DNA of 11,426 bases from positions 1 to 11,426 of the forward strand of contig JAUQZZ010000051.1 of NCBI GenBank assembly GCA_030586765.1, in the 5' to 3' direction. The translations under genes were made by a program, and so were the position numbers. Below, piece after piece: positions 1-6,380 of this stretch. The notes below the pieces were generated by a model, which saw nothing but the letters and a program-made list of their open reading frames with translations, was not told where the DNA came from and did not search any database. Position 1 is the stretch's first letter, and the number at the start of each line of letters is the position of its first letter. The stretch is from Candidatus Brocadiales bacterium (GTDB lineage Bacteria; Planctomycetota; Brocadiia; Brocadiales; Bathyanammoxibiaceae).

Positions 1-1462
1 CTGTGCATCTTTCCCCCATACCGCAAGGGCCACAGGAACCCAAGGCTAGCTTGCCAAACTCCTCTTTTATGCTAATGTCTAATCTCTCGGCCTGCTCCTC
101 CAGGAAGGAGCCTGTACCTGCGGCACAGACCTTATTCATTGCAAAGTCCACTACTGCCCCATTTTCTATACTTATGTACTTGGAGTCTTGCCCACCTATC
201 TCGAAGATGGTGTCCACCTTTGGGTTAGCATATATGGCAGCGGTGGCGTGGGCTGTAATCTCGTTCTTTGTTATATCTGCACCGATATAGTCCCCTGTGA
301 GGTATCTGCCTGAACCTGTGGTGCCTACGCCCATGACCTCCACCTTATCCCCTACCTCTAGCCCTACCTCAAAGAGCCCACGGGTGACAACTTCTAGGGG
401 TCTGCCAGCCGTCATCAAATACCTTCTTGCCAGGACGTTCAGGTCTTTATCTATTACCACTACATTGGTGCTTATAGAGCCCACATCTACACCCACATAG
501 GCCTCCAGCCTTCCATTGGCCTTAATCGGGCCGCAGTAGTCCACTATCCTATAGTTATCACCCTTCAGACTTTCTAGTACGGATACATGGCCACCCCTAG
601 AATTTCTAAGGTAGGATTCTAGCTCCCCAAGGCCTTTAAATCCAAGGGCCTCCCCATTTTCCAAGAGCATAAGTGCCGCCCCAATAGCCCCCATGGAGGC
701 AAAGTGTTTGGGTATAACCAGTTCGCCTGGGGAGAGTTCCAGGACATCCTCAAAGGCCTTTATCATCCCCTTGTTGGCAGCTACGCCCCCCTGGAAGGCA
801 ATGGGTTTTACGAAATCCTTTCCCTTGGCGATGGTGCTCTTGAAATTCCTGGCCATGGCATAACACAACCCTGCCAGGATGTCGTGCAAAGGTGTAGCTT
901 CCTGCTGCAGGTGAATCATGTCGGACTTGGCAAAGACGCTGCACCGTCCAGCAATCCTGGGAGGATTCTCGGACTTCAGGGCCAACTGGCCAAATTCCTC
1001 CTCTATAGATATGCCCACCCTGGAGGCCTGCTGGTCCAGGAAGGAGCCTGTGCCCGCAGCACACATAGTATTCATGGAAAAATCCGCTACCCTCACCTGC
1101 CCTACCTTTTCGTCCCGCTCCAGGACCATTAGTTTTGAGTCCTGCCCACCTATTTCTATAATGCTCTTGACTTCCGGATAGAAGGTGGCGGTGCCTTTAC
1201 TCTGGGCCACTACCTCGTTGACAAAGTATACGCCAAGGATTTCCGAGAGGAGCTTACCTCCCGAGCCTGTAGCGGCCATGCCTTTTATTTCTTCCCTGGG
1301 ATACTTACTAAAGAGTTCTTTTAAGACCTCCACGGCCTTCTCCAGGGGCTGACCATGGGACCTTATGTAGCGCTCCTCCAGAACCTCTTTATTACTGTTA
1401 AGCAGGACAGCCTTTAGACTAACGGAGCCTATATCAAGACCTATATACTTCCGTTCTTTCAT
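1..1462 (-). CDS. Tandem-domain acyl-CoA dehydratase activase (BcrAD/BadFG ATPase family), 3' end outside window
   Basis: Frame is open from ATG at 1462 to the window edge (487 codons, no stop). Two ASKHA-type activase domains are visible. Domain 1 (about residues 5-268) starts YIGLDIGSVSLK and has GATG-like ATGSGG, EIGGQDSK (103-110), MCAAGTGSF (133-141) and RCSVFAKSD (173-181). Domain 2 (from about 321) repeats this: YVGVDVGSIS, VGTTGSG, EIGGQDSK (421-428), VCAAGTGSF (445-453), then SCGPCGMGERCT at the edge. Cys134/Cys174 and Cys446/Cys486 match the positions that bind the bridging 4Fe-4S cluster in HgdC-type activases; Cys477 and Cys480 are extra. In this family ATP hydrolysis drives an electron into 2-hydroxyacyl-CoA dehydratase or benzoyl-CoA reductase-type partners. 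Tandem-domain members are usually very long, with dehydratase-like domains downstream, so much of the protein is probably missing. A GAGG sits 6 nt before the chosen ATG; another in-frame ATG two codons upstream would leave no spacing. Likely cotranscribed with leuC. The physiological partner is unknown. Confidence 0.9.
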   Translation of the reverse strand, partial: MKERKYIGLDIGSVSLKAVLLNSNKEVLEERYIRSHGQPLEKAVEVLKELFSKYPREEIKGMAATGSGGKLLSEILGVYFVNEVVAQSKGTATFYPEVKSIIEIGGQDSKLMVLERDEKVGQVRVADFSMNTMCAAGTGSFLDQQASRVGISIEEEFGQLALKSENPPRIAGRCSVFAKSDMIHLQQEATPLHDILAGLCYAMARNFKSTIAKGKDFVKPIAFQGGVAANKGMIKAFEDVLELSPGELVIPKHFASMGAIGAALMLLENGEALGFKGLGELESYLRNSRGGHVSVLESLKGDNYRIVDYCGPIKANGRLEAYVGVDVGSISTNVVVIDKDLNVLARRYLMTAGRPLEVVTRGLFEVGLEVGDKVEVMGVGTTGSGRYLTGDYIGADITKNEITAHATAAIYANPKVDTIFEIGGQDSKYISIENGAVVDFAMNKVCAAGTGSFLEEQAERLDISIKEEFGKLALGSCGPCGMGERCT

Positions 1463-1541
1463 GCACATCCTCTGTAAAAAGGATAAAAATATCCCTTAAA
1501 GAAGGCCTAACATCATGAAGAAAAGTACATCAGGGTCATCC

Positions 1542-1565
1542 TTTGAACCTTTGAACTTTTGAACC
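1542..1565. repeat. Three tandem 8-bp TTTGAACY units
   Basis: TTTGAACC, TTTGAACT and TTTGAACC follow each other exactly in the 120-bp gap between leuC and the activase gene. No hairpin or promoter is associated with them. The rest of the gap (1463-1541) shows only the activase ribosome-binding site. The function of the repeat is unknown; it may be slippage-prone intergenic filler. Confidence 0.6.
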
Positions 1566-1582
1566 TTAAATCTTTCCAGGGC

Positions 1583-2839
1583 CTACGTGAGCACCCCGGG
1601 GTGGGTAATCTTGCTGGTTATAGCAGAGGCGGCTGCCACGGCAGGACTACAGAGGTAGACCTCACTCTTTGGGTGGCCCATCCTGCCTGGAAAATTTCGG
1701 TTAGTGGTGGCCAGGGCCTTTTCGCCCTCTGCCAGGATGCCCATGTGACCACCCAGGCAGGGGCCACAGGTGGGAGTGGAGACAACAGCCCCTGCCTTAA
1801 TGAAGGTCTCTATAAGGCCCTCTTTAAGGGCCTGGAGATAGGTCTCCTGGGTGGCAGGGATAATAATTAGGCGTACAGAAGGGTGTACCTTTCTCCCTTC
1901 CAGTATCTTTGCGGCTATCCTCAGGTCGCTTATCCGCCCATTGGTGCAGGAGCCAATAACAACCTGGTCTATCCTTATGTGGCAGAGCTCCTCCACAGGT
2001 CTTGTGTTGGAGGGAAGATTCGGTAAGGCCACCTGTGGAGATATCTTAGAGGCATCGTAGTGACGCGTCTGGGCAAGGCTCCCATTGGCAGAATAGAACC
2101 TGTAACCCCTTTTTGCCCTCCCTTTAACATAGGCCTCTGTGATGTCATCGGGGGAAATTATGCCAGCCTTTGCCCCTGCCTCTACAGCCATGTTGCAGAT
2201 GGTGAAACGGTCATCCATAGACAGGCTAGAAATGGCTGGACCTGTGAATTCCATGGTCTTATAAAGGGCACCGTCTACCCCAATATCCCCTATCACATAG
2301 AGGATAAGGTCTTTGCCTGAACTCCACTGGGGAAGTCTTCCACTAAAGACAAATCTAATGGTCTCTGGGACCCTCAGCCACACCTTCCCTGTTGCAAAAC
2401 AGGCCGCCAGGTCAGTGCTCCCTACACCCACAGCAAAGGCCCCCAGGGCACCATAGGTGCAGGTGTGGGAGTCTGCACCAATCACCAGGTCCCCTGGTAA
2501 GACCAGCCCCATCTCTGGCAGGAGGGCATGTTCTATGCCCATTCTGCCTATCTCAAAGAAATATTCTAGATGGTGCCGCTCAGCGAATTCCCTGAGGCTC
2601 TTCACCTGCTGGGCGGAGGCAATGTCTTTATTGGGTGTAAAATGGTCAGGGACCAGGGCTATCCTTTCACGGTCAAAGACCTTGTCAAGACCAGCCTCTT
2701 CAAACTCTCTTATGGCAATGGGGGCAGTGATATCGTTCCCCAGGCAGAAGTCTACATCTGCATACACAAACTGCCCGGCATGAACCTCTTCTTTCCCTGC
2801 GTGGGCCGCAATAATCTTCTCTGTTAGAGTCATTCCCAT
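1583..2839 (-). CDS. leuC: 3-isopropylmalate dehydratase large subunit (LeuC, aconitase family)
   Basis: 418 residues, full length for the compact LeuC/HacA type. The family isomerises 2-isopropylmalate to 3-isopropylmalate in leucine synthesis using a 4Fe-4S cluster, with a separate small subunit LeuD. Cluster ligands are visible as Cys298 (VIGSCTNGR) and Cys358/Cys361 (TCGPCLGGHMG). ADSHTCTYGALGAFA (122-136) and NRNFPGRMGHP (380-390) are also typical. The N-terminus MGMTLTEKII is standard for the family, which supports the ATG at 2839 over the in-frame ATG two codons later; only a weak GAGA precedes it. The stop is TAG. No leuD is adjacent: the next gene downstream is the activase and the one upstream is a small zinc-ribbon gene 68 bp away, all on one strand. 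Homoaconitase or a related hydro-lyase cannot be excluded, because specificity depends largely on the missing small subunit. Confidence 0.93.
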   Translation of the reverse strand: MGMTLTEKIIAAHAGKEEVHAGQFVYADVDFCLGNDITAPIAIREFEEAGLDKVFDRERIALVPDHFTPNKDIASAQQVKSLREFAERHHLEYFFEIGRMGIEHALLPEMGLVLPGDLVIGADSHTCTYGALGAFAVGVGSTDLAACFATGKVWLRVPETIRFVFSGRLPQWSSGKDLILYVIGDIGVDGALYKTMEFTGPAISSLSMDDRFTICNMAVEAGAKAGIISPDDITEAYVKGRAKRGYRFYSANGSLAQTRHYDASKISPQVALPNLPSNTRPVEELCHIRIDQVVIGSCTNGRISDLRIAAKILEGRKVHPSVRLIIIPATQETYLQALKEGLIETFIKAGAVVSTPTCGPCLGGHMGILAEGEKALATTNRNFPGRMGHPKSEVYLCSPAVAAASAITSKITHPGVLT

Positions 2840-2907
2840 AATATCTCTGCCATTAAGCGCCCTGAAAGGACATTCCGTGAGGGATATTTAAAAAGGAAGG
2901 GGACCCA

Positions 2908-3210
2908 TCAGTTATTGAAAAACCGGCTCCTGTGACCTTTTAAAAAGAGTGGGTCCTGGATGTACATCTTATGGCACTTTGAACACAGGTCAAATCGGAG
3001 GGTTTTGTATTCCATATCTTCTTCTACCTCTTCTTCCTCCTCTTCCTCACTGGAATTACAGTCTGTTAGTTCCTCTACCGAGTCCTCAAAACCCTCTTCC
3101 ACTTCTTCTTCAGACTCACAGGCGGCATATACCTCTATCTTAACTACGTATCTTATATCCTCATCAGGATGAAGAGGTTTACCACACATATCGCAGGTAT
3201 AATGTATCAT
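2908..3210 (-). CDS. Small acidic zinc-ribbon protein (CxxC...CxxC), hypothetical
   Basis: 100 residues with CDMC (Cys6, Cys9) near the start and CSKC (Cys76, Cys79) near the end, a likely four-cysteine zinc site. Between them is a very acidic, low-complexity middle (about residues 32-68) with an unbroken Glu run at 55-61. The start is well supported: AGGAGG lies about 7 nt before ATG on the minus strand. From memory, short proteins beginning MIHYTCD and containing RYVVKIEVYAA, ending near FDLC..C....DP, recur in Planctomycetota; this is recollection, not a search. It is first in a unit with leuC and the activase gene and lies behind a consensus promoter and a leader hairpin. No catalytic motif is seen. 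A regulatory or adaptor role is possible but unsupported. Confidence 0.8.
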   Translation of the reverse strand: MIHYTCDMCGKPLHPDEDIRYVVKIEVYAACESEEEVEEGFEDSVEELTDCNSSEEEEEEEVEEDMEYKTLRFDLCSKCHKMYIQDPLFLKGHRSRFFNN

Positions 3211-3253
3211 CCATTACCCTCCTTGCCATGCCACGGAGTTGCGGTAAAAAACA

Positions 3254-3289
3254 AGACCTATGAACACCCCCCTTCGGAGTAAAAGGTCT
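3254..3289 (-). promoter_or_regulatory. Hairpin plus U-tract in the leader of the zinc-ribbon/leuC unit (attenuator-like)
   Basis: On the minus strand AGACCT pairs with AGGTCT around a 24-nt interior. Inside it ACTCC can pair with GGGGT around a short purine loop. The outer stem is followed at once by TGTTTTTT, the arrangement of an intrinsic terminator. It begins about 9 nt after the predicted transcription start (near 3298) and ends about 45 nt before the start codon. It could attenuate the operon, be part of an unrecognised regulatory RNA, or simply terminate readthrough from the RNase H gene. No leader peptide and no known riboswitch consensus were recognised. Confidence 0.5.
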
Positions 3290-3304
3290 CGGAAAATTGA
3301 AAAA

Positions 3305-3333
3305 ATTATATTTTTCTACTCGTTGTTTGTCAA
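3305..3333 (-). promoter_or_regulatory. Perfect sigma70-type promoter (TTGACA-17-TATAAT)
   Basis: Read on the minus strand, TTGACA (3333-3328) is followed by exactly 17 nt and TATAAT (3310-3305). Transcription would start near 3298 and run into the zinc-ribbon gene at 3210, then leuC and the activase gene. It is the best promoter match in the window. Confidence 0.8.
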
Positions 3334-3432
3334 GGAATAAATCATGTCTGAAGGGAGACATCCGTCCACGATTTAAGATTGTAGATTGAAGATTTAAAAT
3401 AGAGACAACGCATCTTTAAATCAGGTCACGCC

Positions 3433-3456
3433 ATAGGCGGATTCGCCTAAGGCGAA
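3433..3456. repeat. 24-bp palindromic repeat, copy 1 (ATAGGCGGATTCGCCT...)
   Basis: This 24-bp block contains two overlapping hairpins (GGCGGATTCGCC-like, and TTCGCC/GGCGAA). It recurs at 10275-10298 with one substitution. It lies just after the RNase H stop codon, where it could protect or end the transcript, but no T-run follows. The neighbouring AT-rich stretch 3370-3420 holds no gene; its 12-mer AGATTGAAGATT is also found at 7681-7692. Confidence 0.7.
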
Positions 3457-3470
3457 AATCTTGAATCTAA

Positions 3471-4031
3471 TTAGCTGGCATCATGAGAGTCTATGGCAAG
3501 GTTGGCCAGGGCATCGGCCTTGAGGTTTTGCTCCCTGGGGATATGCCTTACACTCCATTTGGGCAGCATGTCGAGAAGCCTCTTTGCCTCTCGGAAATGG
3601 GGCAATATGGCCTTGGCCTTCACTCCGTACTCTCCCCTAAGTTGCTTTACCAAGAGCTCGCTGTCGGAGAGGATACCAACCTCCTTTGGCCCATACTCTA
3701 AGACCCTCTCCAGTCCAGCAATGAGGGCCTTGTATTCGGCCACATTGTTGGTGGTCTCCCCTATGTACCTGCTCACCTCCTCTATCACATTATGTTTTTT
3801 ATCGCAGATGACCACACCTATCCCCGACTTGCCAGGATTACCCCTAGAGGCGCCGTCAGTATATATTAAGAGCCGACCTGCCTTAGACTTTTGTCGGTGC
3901 AGAATAGCCCTTAGCCCTTCAAAGAGGGACTCCAGCCTCTCCTGGGTAAGAGACGGTTCCTGAACCTTTAGACTATCCAGGTCTATATTCTTATAGATTA
4001 GCTCTAAGAGTTGGTAGTCGGAGATGCCCAT
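3471..4031 (-). CDS. rnhA: Ribonuclease HI family protein with short N-terminal extension
   Basis: 186 residues. The RNase H fold occupies about residues 52-182 and carries the DEDD acid set: Asp59 in YTDGASRGNPG, Glu99 in NNVAEYKAL, Asp123 in LSDSELLVKQL and Asp173 in NLKADALANLA. HIPREQN (163-169) supplies the usual C-terminal His region. The enzyme cuts the RNA strand of RNA-DNA hybrids. The basic handle of E. coli RNase HI appears absent, as in archaeal-like and YpdQ-like bacterial forms. About 50 extra N-terminal residues, predicted helical and charged, match no hybrid-binding domain I know. The start is the ATG at 4031; its ribosome site is weak (AAGGG about 13 nt upstream). The gene has its own candidate promoter at 4056-4084 and does not appear to share a unit with its neighbours. 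Confidence 0.9.
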   Translation of the reverse strand: MGISDYQLLELIYKNIDLDSLKVQEPSLTQERLESLFEGLRAILHRQKSKAGRLLIYTDGASRGNPGKSGIGVVICDKKHNVIEEVSRYIGETTNNVAEYKALIAGLERVLEYGPKEVGILSDSELLVKQLRGEYGVKAKAILPHFREAKRLLDMLPKWSVRHIPREQNLKADALANLAIDSHDAS

Positions 4032-4055
4032 TGGCTATAAAGACCCTTTGTCTTA

Positions 4056-4084
4056 ATTCTAATCCCACCTTAGGATACTCACAA
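4056..4084 (-). promoter_or_regulatory. Candidate promoter for the RNase H gene (TTGTGA-17-TAGAAT)
   Basis: On the minus strand TTGTGA (4084-4079) and TAGAAT (4061-4056) are 17 nt apart, which puts the start near 4049, about 18 nt before the ATG. The -35 box lies inside the first copy of a 17-bp direct repeat (4078-4094). Confidence 0.45.
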
Positions 4085-4195
4085 ACAAAAAATGGTTATG
4101 GCAGGCCCTAACTAGGTAGGGCGGGTGTCTCACCCGCCCTGACGGGCAAGATGCCCGTCCTACAGGTGCGTCTCGACGCTCACAAATAAAAAATG
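4078..4195. repeat. 17-bp direct repeat (CTCACAAAYAAAAAATG) flanking a twin-hairpin element
   Basis: CTCACAAACAAAAAATG at 4078-4094 and CTCACAAATAAAAAATG at 4179-4195 differ at one base. They enclose 84 bp that contain the REPIN-like element 4116-4163. The second copy supplies, on the minus strand, the T-rich tail of the terminator after the barrel gene. Confidence 0.75.
4116..4163. repeat. REPIN-like twin hairpin, CGGGC type, copy 1
   Basis: GTAG at the left end and CTAC at the right end enclose two hairpins. The first is GGGCGGGTG/CACCCGCCC with loop TCT, and the second GACGGGCA/TGCCCGTC with loop AGA. Each half reads as GTAG plus a hairpin in opposite orientation, the layout of REP pairs moved by RAYT (TnpA-REP) transposases. 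An inverted second copy lies at 6381-6428. No RAYT gene is in the window. Confidence 0.8.
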
Positions 4196-4196
4196 A

Positions 4197-4223
4197 GGTG
4201 GGGCGGGCAGAACCCGCCCCACC
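4197..4223 (-). terminator. Intrinsic terminator of the outer-membrane barrel gene
   Basis: A perfect 11-bp stem (GGTGGGGCGGG/CCCGCCCCACC) with a 5-nt loop lies 41 bp after the barrel gene stop. On the minus strand it is followed by TCATTTTTTATTT. The stem resembles the nearby REP hairpins, so the terminator may derive from a single REP unit. Confidence 0.65.
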
Positions 4224-4263
4224 ACCTTTTAAAACCCCTGGAGCAGCAGGTACTCAAACAACC

Positions 4264-5274
4264 TCAAAACCCTATACCTACCCCAAAGACGAGCCTGTAA
4301 TCAACCTCGTGCTCCAAACCGTTCGTGTCCTCTATGATGGGAATCCCTATGGCTATGGGGATAAACACCCTATCGTTAATGGTCGCCCTCACCCCAGGGG
4401 AGAAGTATACCAGATTGCCGCCACTATTATCATCCTTCCTTTCTTTAATCTCTTGTTTTTGTCTCCACTCTCCGTTAAGCTCCACAGCGAGGTCCCAATC
4501 CACATGCCAGTGCACACCGTGTTCTTGGTTCCAGTGTACATGACGCTCCTTTGTGAGCCTGTAGGAAAGACCCAGGTTGTAATTAAAGATATCGCCCAGG
4601 ATAGTGCGCTGGGAACCCTGGGTAGTGAAGGTGTAGAGCACATTGGTATCGAGAGAGAGATGGCCCCAGTGTTTTGTGAAGGCAAGGCCTGCCATGGGGT
4701 CCCATGAACCTGAGCCAGGCTGGTGCTCCACCTCAAACCGCCTGCCATTCAATGCCCTTTCGGTGGTGCGGCCAGTGGGGGTCTTTAGACCAAGAATCCC
4801 CGCAATATGGTAATCCTTATCGAGGCCTTTCAGGAACCTATACAAACCTAGGAGCGTTAGGTCGCCAAAATCAGCAGAGTCCCCTTCCCGATGCACCTCT
4901 ACACCTCCATCCTCCTCCCTGTGCCCCTCACGTATATCGTCATGGGAAACATACGGGAAGCGGGCCATCACCATAAGGTTATCCGTCACACCATAGGCCG
5001 CTCCTAGAAAGGGGGTAAAAAGGGCATTGGTGCTGTCCACCTCCTTTCCTTCCAGGGCGAAATTCTTCAGTTGCGAATCAGTGAATCGGCTGAATTTGGT
5101 ATATTCCATCCTGGTGCCTACAGAGAATCGGCCCGTTACTAAGGGTACGGCTGGTACGGTAGTAATCGGTCCTGCTCGGCCTACACCAAAGCCACCTACT
5201 GCTCCGTGGTGTGCAAAGGCATCCTCAGACACCAGGAGGCAAAAGGGGATTATGACGAAAAAGATGAGAAACAT
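4264..5274 (-). CDS. Outer-membrane beta-barrel protein, His-rich, transporter/MetA-pathway-like family
   Basis: 336 residues. A Sec signal peptide (hydrophobic core about 2-15) ends DAFA, so cleavage would leave a mature N-terminus of His-His-Gly (residues 22-24). The rest alternates short amphipathic strands with turns and ends GVGIGF, an aromatic C-terminus typical of BAM-inserted barrels. The layout suits the Phenol_MetA_deg-like outer-membrane group (COG4313-like). That family call is by overall appearance, not a recognised domain signature. Histidines cluster at 245-257 (ERHVHWNQEHGVHWHVDWD), with more at 111, 118 and 128 in acidic loops, which suggests metal contact but does not prove it. 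The start is supported by AAAGGAGGG about 4 nt before ATG. A MITE-like repeat ends only 7 nt upstream of that site, so the native promoter is either inside the repeat or displaced. A terminator lies at 4197-4223. Confidence 0.8.
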   Translation of the reverse strand: MFLIFFVIIPFCLLVSEDAFAHHGAVGGFGVGRAGPITTVPAVPLVTGRFSVGTRMEYTKFSRFTDSQLKNFALEGKEVDSTNALFTPFLGAAYGVTDNLMVMARFPYVSHDDIREGHREEDGGVEVHREGDSADFGDLTLLGLYRFLKGLDKDYHIAGILGLKTPTGRTTERALNGRRFEVEHQPGSGSWDPMAGLAFTKHWGHLSLDTNVLYTFTTQGSQRTILGDIFNYNLGLSYRLTKERHVHWNQEHGVHWHVDWDLAVELNGEWRQKQEIKERKDDNSGGNLVYFSPGVRATINDRVFIPIAIGIPIIEDTNGLEHEVDYRLVFGVGIGF

Positions 5275-5290
5275 TGTTCCCTCCTTTCAC

Positions 5291-5484
5291 AGAGGCCTCT
5301 GAAAAATTGATGTTCCCTCCCCCTTGATGGGGGAGGGAAGGGTGGGGGTGGTTGTTAATCTGTCACTGTATACCTATTCATGTCACATAAACTTAGACAG
5401 ATTAGATAATCACCCTCCCCCTTCCCCCTCCCATCAAGGGAGGGGGAAAATTAAAAGGCTTTACGGAGTTTCTCAGAGATCTCT
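5291..5484. mobile_element. MITE-like element A with C/G-tract hairpins
   Basis: About 194 bp, ended by AGAGGCCTCTGAAAAA on the left and its inverted counterpart on the right (5469-5484; 13 of 16 match). TCAC occurs directly outside both ends (5287-5290, 5485-5488), a possible 4-bp target duplication. Inside, hairpin CCCTCCCCC/GGGGGAGGG (5315-5337) and its mirror (5424-5446) flank a core with TAATCTGTC/GACAGATTA. There is no coding capacity. Related elements lie at 7703-7915 and 8923-9189. It sits directly upstream of the barrel gene's ribosome site. Confidence 0.65.
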
Positions 5485-5569
5485 TCACAAATAGTTTGGC
5501 CAGTACTGCCCCAAGCCCAACCTCACTTTAAGGTCTTGTAGAGGCAAAGACCGTGGGGGCAAAGCGTGG

Positions 5570-5647
5570 CTAACCCCTCCCCTGGTGGGAGGGGTTAGGG
5601 GAGGGGGTTCACCCTCACCCCTTACCCTCCCCCATCCAGGGGGAGGG
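5570..5647. repeat. C/G-tract double-hairpin repeat without recognisable ends
   Basis: Two strong hairpins: a 12-bp perfect stem CTAACCCCTCCC/GGGAGGGGTTAG (5570-5598) and CCCTCCCCC/GGGGGAGGG (5625-5647). The sequence class matches the MITE-like elements, but I find no AGACCTCTG ends. The remaining bases between 5485 and 5800 hold no credible gene; a 63-residue ORF here is just translated repeat. Confidence 0.6.
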
Positions 5648-5683
5648 AGCGCTCCGCCACCTGGGCCTGGAGGCAATACCTAA

Positions 5684-5767
5684 TTGTCACCCTGAGCGTA
5701 GCGAAGGGTCTAGATTCTTCGTCCGCCTGAAACGCCTCAGGGAGAAGGGGCGGACTCAGAATGACAA
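5684..5767. repeat. TTGTCAYYCTGAG inverted-repeat element
   Basis: TTGTCACCCTGAG (5684-5696) is matched in inverse orientation by CTCAGAATGACAA (5755-5767), 11 of 13. GTCCGCC (5721-5727) and GGCGGAC (5749-5755) pair inside. The ends resemble the TGTCATTCTGAG...AGCGAAG repeat that I know as widespread between genes in many unrelated bacteria. It lies just past the stop codon of the Cys-rich gene. The function is not established. Confidence 0.6.
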
Positions 5768-5800
5768 GTGCAGTATTTTCAACAACTCTTAGGTAGGAAA

Positions 5801-6223
5801 TCAGGTATGCCTTCTGGGAGGCTTATATGGTGGGGAAAGAAAGGGGTCCTTTAGCCTGAACACCTCTGGCCCTTCTATACTCCAAAAGGGGGCCAGTAGA
5901 AATGTTGGTGGATTAGATAGTAGAAGGTATGAATCGTGCCAGGTGGAGGTGAACACCGTAGGAAGACCCCCGCAGTCCGGGTGTCTCCAGAAGGAGACTT
6001 CTGGGCTACCCCCTTTCTCCTCCTGGGTATAGCCTAGGTGCTCTGACACCTGGGCCTGCCCTCCAGCGTGGGCATCCCCACATTGGCAATTTCCCTGGGG
6101 ACAACAGCAGTTATTGCCACAGCAGGGATGAACCACACCCTTCGCTGGTTTGCCCACCCTGGGCACAGCAAGCCCTGATATAAAGAAAGCTATTAGAATA
6201 CCTGTGACCAGGACCTTGACCAT
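5801..6223 (-). CDS. Small secreted Cys-rich protein, hypothetical (possible metal binding)
   Basis: 140 residues. A Sec-type signal (MVKVLVTGILIAFFISGLAV) leads into a dense cysteine patch, VVHPCCGNNCCCPQGNCQCG (31-49), with Cys34, 35, 39, 40, 41, 46 and 48. A single Cys84 and scattered His follow. The tail is Pro-rich and ends DPFLSPPYKPPRRHT. The cysteine density suits copper, zinc or other soft-metal binding, but a disulfide-rich fold is equally compatible. I do not recognise a named family. The start is the ATG at 6223 with a poor ribosome site, behind a good promoter (6251-6279) that gives a leader of only about 20 nt. The His-rich barrel gene follows downstream on the same strand after about 500 bp of repeats. 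The two may once have been an operon for envelope metal handling; this is inference from composition and order. Confidence 0.7.
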   Translation of the reverse strand: MVKVLVTGILIAFFISGLAVPRVGKPAKGVVHPCCGNNCCCPQGNCQCGDAHAGGQAQVSEHLGYTQEEKGGSPEVSFWRHPDCGGLPTVFTSTWHDSYLLLSNPPTFLLAPFWSIEGPEVFRLKDPFLSPPYKPPRRHT

Positions 6224-6250
6224 TATAGTTTTGCTTCTAAGTTGTGAGGG

Positions 6251-6279
6251 ATTATAATTGACACCTCCGCACCAATCAA
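6251..6279 (-). promoter_or_regulatory. Promoter of the Cys-rich gene (TTGATT-17-TATAAT)
   Basis: On the minus strand TTGATT (6279-6274) and a perfect TATAAT (6256-6251) are 17 nt apart. Predicted start near 6244, about 21 nt before the ATG at 6223. Confidence 0.65.
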
Positions 6280-6307
6280 TTCTAATCTTGAGCTGGAAAG
6301 AATTTTC

Positions 6308-6362
6308 GTAGCGCAGACCTTTAGGTCTGCTGTTACGAGGGCAGGCTAAAGCCCTGCGTTAC
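6308..6362. repeat. REPIN-like twin hairpin, CTTTAG-loop type, copy 1
   Basis: GTAG is followed by the hairpin GCAGACCT-TT-AGGTCTGC (6313-6330). The inverted partner carries an imperfect hairpin (GCAGG...CCTGC around AAA) and ends GTTAC, so its tetranucleotide reads GTAA instead of GTAG. It lies between the Cys-rich and deacetylase genes, a 387-bp gap holding three such elements and no gene. Confidence 0.7.
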
Positions 6363-6380
6363 AATTCTTTGATTTCTTAA

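Noticed and set aside
704..1132. 142-residue plus-strand ORF
   Set aside because: It lies fully opposite the activase reading frame, whose motifs are continuous; composition and lack of domain features mark it as a shadow.
1542..1565. TTTGAACY tandem repeat as a regulator binding site
   Set aside because: It lies inside a transcription unit without a promoter, and no dyad symmetry was seen.
3179..3361. 60-residue minus-strand ORF crossing the leader region
   Set aside because: It spans the consensus promoter and the leader hairpin and overlaps the start of the zinc-ribbon gene; no ribosome site.
4198..4748. ORFs of 119 and 169 residues overlapping the barrel gene
   Set aside because: The barrel frame has a signal peptide, Shine-Dalgarno, strand pattern and aromatic C-terminus; the others have none and one begins in the terminator hairpin.
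5485..5676. 63-residue minus-strand ORF rich in Pro and Gly
   Set aside because: It is a translation of the C/G-tract repeat, with no ribosome site.
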